Shown: piece by piece, positions 32,776 to 45,103 of the stretch
Position numbering within the stretch: position 1 is the first letter of the stretch
How the letters are laid out: the number at the start of each line of letters is the position of its first letter
Assembly (NCBI GenBank): GCA_030789695.1
Contig: CM061142.1
Span: 276,265,043-276,329,042 of the forward strand
Direction of reading: 5' to 3'
Length of the DNA: 64,000 nucleotides
Source of the DNA: Scilla litardierei
Lineage: Eukaryota > Streptophyta > Magnoliopsida > Asparagales > Asparagaceae
Translations under genes and position numbers: made by a program
The notes under the pieces: generated by a model
What the model saw: only the letters and a program-made list of their open reading frames with translations
Database searches by the model: none
What the model was told of the DNA's origin: nothing

Positions 32776-33658
32776 CCCCCCGTGACCCCCGGTCGACCTT
32801 CCTCCAGCCAGCTACCGACGGAGAGCGCCTCCTACCTGCATGTGAATGCGATGAGGGAGCGATAGTTGCAGAAGTAAGTCATATGGTTACACATACGCAA
32901 TATCTCTTCATAACTTAGAGAACTTCAGTATATTACCATGAAATCATTTTTCTATTGTTTACTTGTTTTTGAATTTATATTCTATCGTAACACTACAAGA
33001 TGTTATCTAGCCTGGCAGTAGGCATTAGACATTCTGGAGTGTTATAATCATGACTTAGGTCTTCAAGTCTGCAATGTTATTAAAAAAACCATTAAATGTG
33101 TTAGTTTAGGTAATATTACATATGTGTGCCACATATGAAGATTAATAAGCAGGAAATACATATATAGGTTAGTGGTAGTATTTTTGTTGGGTTTGGGCCT
33201 TTAGCTTGATATCACACATTCGTTGTCGCAGATATAACACGTTTTGCTTCGCGAAACGTTAACCTTTCCGAGCCGACGCCGTTACTTACACGCTACCGGA
33301 ATCCAACCCCTAACGTCGCTCCCCGACGTCAGAATAGCTCTCGCGTCGTGTTGAGGTAAGTCTCTTTCCGTAGGATTCACCACTCGCCTGTTAAACAACT
33401 AAAATTGGTAACTTCTGATTGTTTGTGATTCACTAATCCAAGATAATGAATACGGGACTGTAGGTTGGTGTGTTGTTTGGTGTTTGGGCACGTAGGCAGA
33501 ACTGGACTCCTTGATCTTGTGACTATCAGCAGAATTGCAGACTTGCAGGCAAGTGAAACTTGCCAACTCTTGTGTAGGACCATGTTTTTAGGCCACTTCC
33601 TTGCTTTCAGCGTAAAAGAGACTAGTCAGTGAAATGATAGCTGGCTAGACGCCTACTT

Positions 33659-33724
33659 GATCTAGTTTGACAACGAAACTAGATCCGTCATCTAAATGAT
33701 CTAGCTTGACAACGAAGCTACATC
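33659..33724 (+). repeat. Twin hairpins with the same loop in the 5' LTR of E
   Basis: GATCTAGTTT/AAACTAGATC (33659-33685) and GATCTAGCTT with AAGCTACATC (33698-33724, one mismatch) share the loop GACAACG. In the 3' LTR (40278-40343) both stems are perfect. The two stems differ by a T-A to C-G pair exchange. Confidence 0.85.
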
Positions 33725-34691
33725 CAACCCTTTAAACTTGTTGATCATGCATACTAAACTGTCACGTTTACTTTCCTTACCTGTACGCTTTACTACTTGC
33801 CATGTCATGTCATCCATGCATTGAATGTCGCATTCGTAGCACACGCTACATACTTGTACTTGCTTGTCCCGGGCTAGGTGCACCCCTATGCCATACTCGT
33901 TACAAACACTTCCTGGCTCGTGATCCAGAAGCGAGCATTCCCGTTCGGGGGTAAGGCCCTGGCTCGATACACGTGGAGGGATAGGGTTGAGCGACCAATC
34001 AGCGTAGAAGTGTGCCCGTATAGCCTCTTCAGCTGTAAGGCGTGAACTCTGTGCACGAGGTGCTTACTTTCCTTGTCTTGTACTTGTCTTGTGAATGATT
34101 CATGTAATACTTGTCATCCATGCCATGCCATACTCGTACTTTACTTGTTGCACTCGTACTTTAACTGCTAGGTTGCTTTTACTTGTACTTTCAGTTTCCT
34201 TGCACAAGTCTCTTGTAGACTTGCTGACATGTGCCCCTTGCATTTTTGGGTGTCACATGTTAGACCCTGAGCCAGAGACCGTAGCTGAGTACGTGGTTGT
34301 TGCTGACGCTGAGCCTGAGTCCATGTCTGCCCAGGAGGAGTTTTGTGGACACATGTGATCTTACTGAGTTCTCCTCTGTTTTAGGATCTCTGTTAGTTGT
34401 CGGTGCATGGCACCTGTGTTTTGTACGTTGTACTTTTGTTGGCCATGTTTGGGCCTTTAGATTCCTTTTAAGCCTGGTGGCTTTTCTGCGATGTTGAAAT
34501 TTATTATTATGGATATTCAGAGATGTCTCTTTTGTCTCTTTTCGTTTTTATTATCTTTGTTTCGTTTCGCGTTGCAAGGACCTGCTATTTAAAGTTGATT
34601 GACGCTTATCGGACTTGCAGCTTTGTAGCTTCAAGTCTGAGCGGACCTTCTCACGCTTCGTCTCCACGTTTTTGGGAAGCGGGGCGTGACA

Positions 34692-37600
34692 GGTTTTGTT
34701 GGTGGCCCATGCAGGTCCGTCTTGCAATTGCGAATTAACGGAACAACGATAATAACGGAATGTCCATTAAATAAATTACAACATCCGAGTCATAAGCCTT
34801 GAGTCTAGTCATTTTCCTATGTCACTAGATGGTAAGAAGACTTAGTTAGACGTCTGTGTTTGCTAGATAGAAGCCTGATTGTTAGTTAGACTCCCGGCTA
34901 GCAATTAATTTAAACATCGTAGGAGTTACCTTAGTGGTTCTTGTCTGACTCTGACCATAGTAGACTTCTAAAATTCCTTTAGTCGTTCGCTTGGGTTCAT
35001 CGATTTCGGACCAAGCTGGACGCAGTTCATTACTGTCTAGCCCTTAGAAAGTCTTAACACTTAGTTCTTAATCCTTAGTTGGTCGACTGTAGGAGTTTCC
35101 CCGTAGATTTCCTGGTTCATATCCTAGGCGTATGAATTTTTTGATCATCCTACCATTTTCCTTGCCTCGATTCACGAGATCGCCTTATGACGATCGTCGT
35201 CAGTTTTCGAACCTCTCCGTTACAAACCTTGAATCTTCTGAAAGTATTTTTCGATTTCCTTTTTCCCTAAGTATAAATTTGTTCAAAATTTTAATCTATA
35301 TACACATACTTCGTGCTCTTTCGTTGACTTAAATTCTAAAAAAAAAACTTTTGTCGAAGTCTTTGAATACTAGCTTATTATATTTTACCAGCCAATACTT
35401 TCGTACCTATGTAAATATCATTGTCCCTTCATATATTAATTTTATTCTGAACTGTAATTTTATCTTGTCCAATCCAACTTATAAATCTCCCTTCTTATTT
35501 ATGACATTCAAATGACACATCGCTCTTCCTTTTAATATACTTTTCAAGTCACATGGGATTTCAGCTTTCAGCAAGTCAAAGGTATGCCCATCGTTTTCCA
35601 TATTTCAGATTTTTGTAAAAAAACTATTTCATAACCACTTCCTGATTTAGATCCTTCATGATTTGATTTTAAAGCTTTGTGTAAACCAGTTTTATTTTTG
35701 GCACATCCTGGTTCCCCTAAAAGTAGTTCCAATATTGATCATTTTAAATTTTCTTTCCCTGGTTTAAAGACTTTGAAAGCGTTTAAAACGAGCTTCAATT
35801 CTTCAGTTACTTTAATTTCATTCTTTGAATTTCCAAAATTTTTTTGCCAAATTATATTAAATTACTGCCGTATAATATTTTCAAAAAAACTACGTCCTTA
35901 ATGTTCGTGTGAATGATTTACTTCCTTTTATAGTGACTTTCTATAAACCATTTTCTCTTATTATAAATATTCGACTCAAACTTATTTTGAACAACTCGTT
36001 TTATCGATCTCCAAATATTTTATACAGACAAGGACTTCAACTTTTGAAATACAACAGTTTTCAAATTTCATGTGTTTTAGCTTATGCTCTTTACCCTATT
36101 TCCTTTTCTGTATCCTATAAAAATATCACTACATCTCACGTTCCCCTACCTAAGCATTCATAAGCGAGTCACTGTTTCACCTAACCAATCTGTCCCCTTG
36201 TACTCGTCCTATCTGAACTCGTGCTTATCGATCTTCCCCTCGTCACGCTTCGACCTCTAATCTTCCTCTATTGCTTAGGCTTTAGTGCCCATCAATGAAT
36301 GTGTCAACCCTAATTTGTTAGTAGGCCATTGGACCCTCGTGATGTTGTCGTGGTGCACGTACCTAAGTTGTGTACGTGGGCTTGAATGAGTATACCCCCA
36401 TAGTATATTGATGCTTGCCTATTGTGTATATACTCGGAGTTATTCGTGATATTATGAAGTTGTTTGTGTGTTAGTAATTATAAGATTTGTGTGTGATTAG
36501 CTATACCATACTAGGGATGCCTGTGTATATAAGAGTTAGTGTTGGAATATCTAATGGGGTGTATGAGTTATAGATGCTTGTAATGGTTGAAATAAAATGA
36601 TTGGTTAAACTATGTGTATGCTAGGTGTGATAATAATATGTGAACGTATAGATAAGTAAGTAGGCCTATTGAGTGACACATATATTAGTACGTATGAGTT
36701 TGTGCTCGTAGGTAGATATGTATTGTGCTTAGATGTAAGTAGTTATGTTTTGTTGCCTGAGTATATAGGTTGTATGCATATGATAGTAGAATTATAATTT
36801 TGATTGGTATTGCTTGCTTTTACGGGATGTTGTATGCGTGCATACCGTGAGGTATACACGACTTTTGCACATCTTAACTATGTATGTATAGGGGTTGGTA
36901 TACTAATTATAGGTAGTAGGATATGGTGTGAATATATATGTTACATGTGTGTGACTATACGATGAATGCGTATGTATTAAGGAGTGTATTATAAATATAC
37001 GTGTGCTGATGTCTGTATTATTATTATGGTATATAAAGTGATTGAATTATGTGAGTATTACCTGACTAAATATTAAGTGTGATTGACTTAAGGTATGTAT
37101 ATGGTTGTATTGGTAGACGTATAAATATTGGAGTGGTATTGGTATAGGTATGAATGCCGTGTTACGTATATAGAATATTCTGATATGTGTATTGAGTCTC
37201 ACTCAAGCTTGAGTGGGTATACTCTAAGTATATTGAATGTACGTTTGTAGTTGAATATAGCAATGTTTGATGTATGTATAGTGATAGGAGTGTTTGTGCC
37301 TGGTTGTGTTACACACATGATTGTGGGTCGCTACACCAGTATATAGTTATAGGTGTTGGTCTTGTGGTATAGTTAATCACTAAGGACTTGCTCGTGTGAA
37401 CGTATGTGTGCTAGCTAAACTAGGTGTGTAGATGAACTGGATACATGATGGTATGATTGGTGTATGTAAATGAAATGTTAGCGTGTATGGGTGTGCACCA
37501 TGCACGGGTAAGTATGTGCTTAGTTATAGGTATTGAGGACTATGGCATATGTGGCGTGTCGTAAATACAGTTATAGGACCGTATGTGATGAAAATACATG

Positions 37601-38130
37601 GTGAACTATTTGCATGCATTTGAATGACTATATATTATGAAACTATAGTAGTGGTGAATGTATATTAAATATAGTGAAGCTTGATTTAAAATGGTATGGT
37701 GTGACTACCTGTGTTGAGATGTTTGGTATTGGATGAGTATTAGAGGGTAGTATACCCATGTTGTTTGTGCATAGGTAGCTATCTATACGTAGAGCAATGA
37801 TTGTATTTGCAAGTGTAAAACCATACTTATATGAGCATCTGAAATATTGTTTTGTGATTAGGTAAGTAGTAGTTATATAAGAGATGTATGCTTATATACA
37901 TGATTGAAATACGTGTATGAAATTGACTGACTATAATAGGTATAAGTGTATAACGTACGTGAATACATATACATGTGGTAGTGTTAATGTTTGACTACCT
38001 AGTGCATATATAAGCACTTGTAATGACTATACCTGTTTTGAATTATAATGTGACATGATTGGGGTAGTTACTAGAGCGACTAGCTATGTTAGAAAGTCCG
38101 AGGACGAACTTTATTCTAAGGTGGGGAGGA
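34692..38130 (+). other. Non-coding interior of E with a switch in base skew
   Basis: No ORF that I can support. To about 36290 the plus strand is rich in C and T and poor in G. From about 36300 to 38100 it is rich in G and T and poor in C, with many GTATG and TGTATA words. The last bases, 38119-38130, are the polypurine tract. Confidence 0.7.
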
Positions 38131-41100
38131 TGTAACGACCACTTTTCGTTGTACGTTGTTCGTGCACGTGCTTTTGACCGTGCACGTGTTTATTTTAGAC
38201 TTTGTTCGTTTGTGAACACTTTCGTGTGATTTGCCGTTGTGAATGTCTCTGAGAGTATTAAATAGTGGCACTAATTTGGAACGACATTTCTCGAGTCGTT
38301 TCCCACAATTTAATCTTATTCGATGAGTCGTTGCGATTTTCACTTTTGACGGGAGACGTTTCTATTTTTAGTTTCGTCGTTAGACGTCGAAATTGTGATC
38401 CGTCTTCTCTGTATTCTTTCTCTCGTCGTCCCGGTCACCCCAGTATTTATTTTATAATTTTAGAGCCCCGTATGGCCCACTTTCACACTTTTCCCCAGTT
38501 GAATATTGTTTAACCTTAAGTTTATACAAAGTTAGCCCCTAATTATTATTTTTGGTGATCCTAATCACATCTAAATTCTATTCTCACTGTTAACTGGCCA
38601 CACATCTCAGGAGAGATATACTTTGTTTGAAAGAATAAATAGACAACCTTAGAATCTATAGCTTTCCCTTCACGTGCTGTACATGCATCCCATACACACA
38701 CAGTTTGTTGGGCTTTGCAAACCCCTTAAGAAAATGATTAATAAAGGAATAGTTAAATCCTAGCCCAGACTACCCTAGACCTAGCCCATACCCGTGAGCC
38801 TCTCCTCATTTCCTATATAATATTAGATTAGTCTTCTATGTTTCTCACATTCTATAAGCCTATATATAACCCTAAAGGCCTACCCACGTTTCACACAAGC
38901 CCATTATCAGCTGCCCTAGCCTATTCAAATTAGACCTAGGTTTATATTTTTACAGCATGAGGAGAACGCGCCGCTCAGACCTATTTATTACTCACGCGAA
39001 TAACCCTCGCGTTCTCCTTCGTTTTGCGTCGCCAGCCTCATCACGGAGCCGCCTTCGACCTCCCCTTCCTCCCGACCCATCGTCCGGCCAAATCTCGCCT
39101 GAATCCCCGCCCGAACCGCCGATCTCTCCAAGCGCCGGCGCTAAGCAGCGCTCGAACGCCGCCCAGCGACGCCCAGCGACCACCGAGGCCGTGCCCCGCC
39201 TGCAGACAGCACCGGTGGCCCCTGCGATCTCCTCCGCCTCCCGCGGCAACCGCCGCATCCCCCGGCGCCTCGCAGACCCCCGACGCATCTCCGATCTCCC
39301 CCCATCTCGTTGTGCTTGGCCGCTGCCCAGCGGTAGCGTACCGCTGCTGCTGCTCTTCGACAGCCCTCTACGGCGGCGCCTTGCGACGAATTGACCCCCC
39401 TTGACCCCCGGTCGACCTTCCTCCAGCCAGCTACCGACGGAGAGTGCCTCCTACCTGCATGTGAATGCGATGAGGGAGCGATAGTTGCAGAAGTAAGTCA
39501 TATGGTTACACATACGCAATATCTCTTCATAACTTAGAGAACTTCAGTATATTACCATGAAATCATTTTTCTATTGTTTACTTGTTTTTGAATTTATATT
39601 CTATCGTAACACTACAAGATGTTATCTAGCCTGGCAGTAGGCATTAGACATTCTGGAGTGTTATAATCATGACTTAGGTCTTCAAGTCTGCAATGTTATT
39701 AAAAAAACCATTAAATGTGTTAGTTTAGGTAATATTACATATGTGTGCCACATATGAAGATTAATAAGCAGGAAATACATATATAGGTTAGTGGTAGTAT
39801 TTTTGTTGGGTTTGGGCCTTTAGCTTGATATCACACATTCGTTGTCGCAGATATAACACGTTTTGCTTCGCGAAACGTTAACCTTTCCGAGCCGACGCCG
39901 TTACTTACACGCTACCGGAATCCAACCCCTAACGTCGCTCCCCGACGTCAGAATAGCTCTCGCGTCGTGTTGAGGTAAGTCTCTTTCCGTAGGATTCACC
40001 ACTCGCCTGTTAAACAACTAAAATTGGTAACTTCTGATTGTTTGTGATTCACTAATCCAAGATAATGAATACGGGACTGTAGGTTGGTGTGTTGTTTGGT
40101 GTTTGGGCACGTAGGCAGAACTGGACTCCTTGATCTTGTGACTATCAGCAGAATTGCAGACTTGCAGGCAAGTGAAACTTGCCAACTCTTGTGTAGGGCC
40201 ATGTTTTTAGGCCACTTCCTTGCTTTCAGCGTAAAAGAGACTAGTCAGTGAAATGATAGCTGGTTAGACGCCTACTTGATCTAGTTTGACAACGAAACTA
40301 GATCCGTCATCTAAATGATCTAGCTTGACAACGAAGCTAGATCCAATCCTTTAAACTTGTTGATCATGCATACTAAACTGTCACGTTTACTTTCCTTACC
40401 TGTACGCTTTACTACTTGCCATGTCATGTCATCCATGCATTGAATGTCGCATTCGTAGCACACGCTACATACTTGTACTTGCTTGTCCCGGGCTAGGTGC
40501 ACCCCTACGCCATACTCGTTACAAACACTTCCTGGCTCGTGATCCAGAAGCGAGCATTCCCGTTCGGGGGTAAGGCCCTGGCTCGATACACGTGGAGGGG
40601 TAGGGTTGAGCGACTAATCAGCGTAGAAGTGTGACCGTACAGCCTCTTCAGCTGTAAGGCGTGAACTCTGTGCACGAGGTGCTTACTTTCCTTGTCTTGT
40701 ACTTGTCTTGTGAATGATTCATGTAATACTTGTCATCCATGCCATGCCATGCTTGTACTTTACTTGTTGCACTCGTACTTTAACTGCCATGTCGTTGCAT
40801 CATGCTAGAACTGCTAGGTTGCTTTTACTTGTACTTTCAGTTTCCTTGCACAAGTCTCTTGTAGACTTGCTGACATGTGCCCCTTGCTCTTTTAGGTGTC
40901 ACATGTTAGACCCTGAGCCAGAGACCGTAGCTGAGTACGTGGTTGTTGCTGACGCTGAGCCTGAGTCCATGTCTGCCCAGGAGGAGTTTTGTGGACACCT
41001 GTGATCTTGTTGAGTTCTCCTCTGTTTTAGGATCTCTGTTAGTTGTCGGTGCATGGCACCTGTGTTTTGTACGTTGTACTTTTGTTGGCCATGTTTGGGC

Positions 41101-41337
41101 CTTTAGATTCCTTTTAAGCCTGGTGGCTTTTCTGCGATGTTGAAATTTATTATTATGGATATTCAGAGATGTCTCTTTTGTCTCTTTTCGTTTTTATTAT
41201 CTTTGTTTCGTTTCGCGTTGCAAGGACATGCTATTTAAAGTTGATTGACGCTTATCGGACTTGCAGCTTTGTAGCTTCAAGTCTGAGCGGACCTTCTCAC
41301 GCTTCGTCTCCACGTTTTTGGGAAGCGGGGCGTGACA
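38131..41337 (+). repeat. 3' LTR of element E
   Basis: 3207 bases, matching 31512-34691. The 145-codon ORF is at 38957-39394 and the twin hairpins at 40278-40343. Contains a 27-base stretch near 40788-40815 absent from the 5' copy. Confidence 0.95.
38957..39394 (+). CDS. Hypothetical 145-aa ORF, second copy in the 3' LTR of E
   Basis: Second copy of the ORF at 32338-32775, same length, with about ten residue changes by eye. No known domain. Same reservations as for the first copy. Confidence 0.22.
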   Translation: MRRTRRSDLFITHANNPRVLLRFASPASSRSRLRPPLPPDPSSGQISPESPPEPPISPSAGAKQRSNAAQRRPATTEAVPRLQTAPVAPAISSASRGNRRIPRRLADPRRISDLPPSRCAWPLPSGSVPLLLLFDSPLRRRLATN

Positions 41338-41835
41338 ATTTGCTAGGGCCCTTCAGGAGCAAGACAGAATTTTAGGGAGAAGAGAATATTTATCTTAAGC
41401 TTAGATCCGAGCATGCTCCAACATTTTTGGGAGCCGCTCAGATCTAGAGCTTGGGACGAGTTTAGAGAAGAGGAGCAGACCTCTATTTATATAGGCGATG
41501 ATCCCTCCCGTTTGCTCCACTTCCGATGTGGGACTATTCTTTTTGGAGTTAATAAATCAACTTAGTTTGCCGTAACAAAAGGCCAAACTTCCATGAATTT
41601 TAACTCCCTCACCGTTGAGCTTCACATTTGATACAACCTATCAAATCAAAGGGCGCTGAACGGTGAACGCGTAGGAAAATACGGCGAGTCAATTGGAGTC
41701 CATTTGACCCTTCAATTGATCATCCAAAGATCAGCCCACAGCTATTTTTCATCCAAAAACAGCTGCCAAAAACTGCACACTGCCCTAGGGTTTCTGCACC
41801 CAATTCAGGGGCCCACCGTGTGGGCCCCACTGCAC

Positions 41836-41995
41836 CAAAATGGACAGCCTGGGCGCTGCCCAGGCGCCAAGCATATGGGCCAGGCGCCCAGGCCAAGGGA
41901 GCTTAGCTCCCTGGGCGGCCGGGCCCTGCCCAGGTGCCTGGGGCCCTGGGCGCCGGGCCCTGGGCCGCCTGGGCCTGGCGGGCCTAGTGCCTAGG
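41836..41995. repeat. GC-rich palindromic block in U3 of the LTR of D
   Basis: Dense GGGCC, GGCGCC and CCCTGGG words, many of them self-complementary, inside an otherwise AT-rich LTR. It lies about 350-500 bases upstream of the TATA box in element sense. I has a GC-rich block in the same place (about 50616-50720 and 63618-63770). Confidence 0.7.
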
Positions 41996-43278
41996 CAGCT
42001 CTAGGCCTATTGTGCTATTGTGCTCTCTGGACAATATTGCGCTTAACTTGTGCAATTTGACTCCGTTTTAAGCGCTGTTTGAACCTGTGTTTAGACCGGT
42101 GATCCCGTCACACAGGTAACCTTTTTAATGCATTTATTATATTTAAATATTGTCTTAAAAAATTTACGACATATTTAACTCCTTTTGCATCACATACAAA
42201 ATAGTCCATATCTAAGCTTAAAATATCATTTGCATCAAATGTAATTTCTCCCTAATGTTTCTACCTATTACTAGACGAAGGTCGCACTCTGTGTGAGACC
42301 CTACAGCCTGACCCTACTATAGGTGGAGCTCAAAGCCCCAGACGATAGTAACAACGAGCAGCAGTTGCTGTCCCTGTTTATGTATCATACTTATGTGGTT
42401 AACTCATCGACATGAGTATTGTCGGGACCACCCTGACTATGTTCGCGATGAATTCCACAGTTTTAGTCTCTTCGTAAAAACTATGTCGTTTAACTCAAGC
42501 CTAGGGTACGGTCAAACTGTCAACCCCAATAGCTTGAAGACGGTTAGTTTCCATCAATCTTTAGTCAAATAATGTTGGATATCTTCCAACATACTCTGGC
42601 CAGAGTTTTCACTAAAGACCGAACTAATACTACGACACTAACTCCCATTGACCGGGAGATCCTATCTTGGTCATTACTCTCCTCGCACGCTTCAAATGTC
42701 ACCCAACCAAAGACCTTTCGACAGGCCTAGCCTCGAAGCTAGGTCAGAGATCTAAGTGACACCGTTCACGTACATGTTCGTATAATGACCTTAAGTTAAA
42801 GACCAACTTGCCTATCATCACTAAGAGTTATCACTGACAGATTTGTCAATCATAACCAGATGATAATTCTTGTGGGTCGTTAAGTGAACTCATTCTCCAA
42901 TGAGCACCTGTGTCTCATCTTCGACTTCGCCAAGTCTAACGAACATGAGATCATCGTCACCGCTATACGGTGAATACTTAATACACAATGGTCTATCCGT
43001 TGTTATGATATCCTTTTCTCGAAACATCTACGATCACGAACGTTTTCAGACTTATGCTACTAACGGTCAAACACTTCTCCATGATCAAGATCCTCATTTC
43101 GATACATGTTTGACCTTGCATTAAATCTCAGGACTTTACCTAAGTTTCTAATGATAACTGCATTATGATTTAACTTAGATAAATTCTTACCATACAGCTT
43201 ACTGTAATTTTGAACAAGATGTTTGTATAGATGCACAGAGATAAATTGCCTCGAGGGCATACATCTTGCAACACAATC

Positions 43279-44200
43279 ATCATCTCAAAACCGAACAAGA
43301 TGATTACTTAATGAAATTTAATATATCATTAACGATATTGAAATGCTCTACTAATGCCATTATAATCCTTACAGAGTCTTTTAAGAAATTTGAATAGAAA
43401 GTCTCTTTACAATTAATGCATTCTTTTCCGTATAAAGTCCTTTGTGATACGCTTTAAATCTTTTCTTAATACCGTTTTGAATTCCTTTTGATTATAAAAA
43501 TCCATTTACAATCAATAGGTTTCAAACCTTATGGCAATGAGAAAAGATTTTAAGTATCCTTCAAAGATTAATGCATTAATTCATTTTAGAGATTTAGAAC
43601 TTTTATGACTTGATGTAAGTCGAACTTCCATCATCCTAATGTCAACCTTATGTTCTTGAGAATTACAACGTAATATTTCAACACTATACTTTTTCATCAC
43701 TTTAATGGATTTTCTGAATGGCAATTAGTACTTTCAGGTGCTAGAGTTTGTCCTTATGAACAATTTTCCAAATAGGAGGAATTGCAACATTATCTTGAAT
43801 TTATTGTGTCTTAAACAGTGTCAGAAATACTATCCTGAACAATGCTAATAACATCTATGGAAATATAATTCTCTTCAAGAATAATGTCACTAACTAAATT
43901 TCCCCACTCAAACTCAGCATCCTCAAATAGGTGTGCATTTCTTAATTCGTAAACCAACTTAATAGCGGGATTATGTAAAATCATACAAAATATCAACTTT
44001 TAAACTATTCAACAAAACTAGAAAATCATTAGCATTATGTCCAGTTTCTTCATTAGGCTTATAAGGCCTTACCTTAGTTAGACATCTCCAAACATGCATG
44101 TGATTTAAGTTCATTTGTTGAAACTGTATTAAGGATATAAGCTGCCATAAAAAATAATTGAATTCTAAATTGTTAATTCTTTTCTTATAACACATGTACT
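43279..44200 (-). pseudogene. F: decayed copia pol fragment (integrase end to RT)
   Basis: On the minus strand, from about 44120, conceptual translation gives MHVWRCLTKVRPYKPNEE, close to the LHVWGCPAEVRPYRPNEK stretch of copia pol. Further on are ELRNAHLFEDAEFEWGN (copia NARFLEDVEFG), PIDCKWIF (RT GCKWIF) and KDSVRIIMALVEHF (RT KDSFRIIMALVAHF), ending at D near 43300. The order is correct but stops and shifts are frequent. It is one of the oldest layers, since D inserted into it. Confidence 0.7.
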
Positions 44201-45103
44201 TAAATGCAGGAATTCTGTAAATGAAGTAATATTTCCAAATAAATGAAGATTATGACGAATTTTTAAAGAACCAAAATAAACTAATTTTGAATCATGAGAC
44301 AACCAAATTTTCCATTCATATTTGAACAATAATAACCAAATTTGCTCAAAATAGAAATAAAATCAAAATTCTGTTAAAAACGGTACATAATAGTCTCATA
44401 AAAATTCAAATACAATCTAGCATGTAAAATTAATCTAAATTTCATTTGCTTCTACTTGAACCATCTTACTATTTTCTATATCGATGTATCTTTCAACATT
44501 ATTCGGCTCTTGGTATCTTAGGCAACCCTGCATACACACAATGATGTGTATACCAGGATTTTTCCATCACATGTCTATAAGTACCAAAGTTTATAAAAAG
44601 AAATTAACTATAGAATAAAACCAAATTAAAAAACATACCCTTTTAGCTTCGTTCATCGGTCTATTTATAGGTAATTCCCCTTTGATGATGCGTAACCGTT
44701 CCTCATTGATTGGGGGCAAGATCTTCTCCAGGATTCGAGTTAACGACTGCCTATTTACACGGCCCCATTAACGTTCCCTTGAATGTCGGTGGCAGACTAA
44801 CGGTCGAATGACCCATTCGGCTGACTCAGCTGTACACCGCTAAGTGCGCGGGGATATTGGGTCGTGGATGCTAAACGGGTCGGGTTTGTGGATATCCAAA
44901 TTGGATTAGTACCCGTGCACCAACAGAGTATGAATTCGTTTGTCTCCCTATTGACTTCATGTATGATACCATTCTATAACTTAACTATATCCAAACATTG
45001 ATGGGTTTGGAATAATTAAGATTAAGATATATATGTAATTATCTATCTTTACTCACCCCCACCCACCCACCCACATATCATCTATATGATATATACAGAT
45101 ATA
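44201..45103. other. Unassigned AT-rich interval
   Basis: No gene seen. A TATA-like CTATAAATAG occurs on the minus strand near 44661-44670, and a minus-strand TGTTGGTGCACGG near 44915-44927 could be an old LTR start, but no partner is in the window. A short CCCA microsatellite lies near 45055-45075. Confidence 0.5.

Larger units (their letters stand above)
31512..34691 (+). repeat. 5' LTR of element E
   Basis: 3180 bases. TATA-like boxes at 32194-32203 and 32241-32250. A GC-rich island (about 32340-32800) carries a 145-codon ORF. Splice-like signals follow: donors at 32874 and 33356, acceptor ending at 33231. Twin hairpins lie at 33659-33724. Confidence 0.95.
31512..41337 (+). mobile_element. 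Element E: gypsy-type large retrotransposon derivative (LARD) inserted in the LTR of D
   Basis: Two direct repeats of about 3.2 kb (31512-34691 and 38131-41337) start TGTAACG and end CGTGACA, flanking 3.4 kb without any pol gene. The target duplication ATTTG is exact (31507-31511, 41338-41342). A polypurine tract, AAGGTGGGGAGGA, precedes the second LTR. The LTR ends and the words before the tract (GAGGACGAACTTTATTCTAAG) resemble Del/Tekay-type plant gypsy elements; that lineage call is tentative. The LTRs differ by scattered single bases and a 27-base insertion near 40790. I see no clear tRNA complement after the first LTR. Confidence 0.93.
27633..43273 (-). mobile_element. Element D: large non-autonomous copia-type LTR element (LARD-like), interrupted by C and E
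   Basis: On the minus strand a 5' LTR (43273 down to 31076, interrupted by E) is followed by an initiator-Met primer site and a non-coding interior down to 27633, where element C interrupts. The 3' LTR must lie left of C outside the window. LTR layout, primer site and leader hairpins match element I, a diverged relative that still has gag. I see no gag or pol in the visible interior. It interrupts F; CAATC (43274-43278) is its expected target duplication. Confidence 0.8.
31076..43273 (-). repeat. 5' LTR of element D, split by element E
   Basis: The LTR pieces are 31076-31511 and 41343-43273, about 2367 bases joined, close to the 2378 of I's LTR. On the minus strand it starts TGTTGCAAG and ends CCCATCA. 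A TATA box (element sense CCTATATAAATA) lies at 41484-41495. A GC-rich palindromic block lies upstream at 41836-41995. Confidence 0.82.

Noticed and set aside
44661..44927. Old minus-strand LTR with TATA box and TGTTGG start
   Set aside because: No second end, partner, primer site or duplication found; mentioned only in the unassigned interval.
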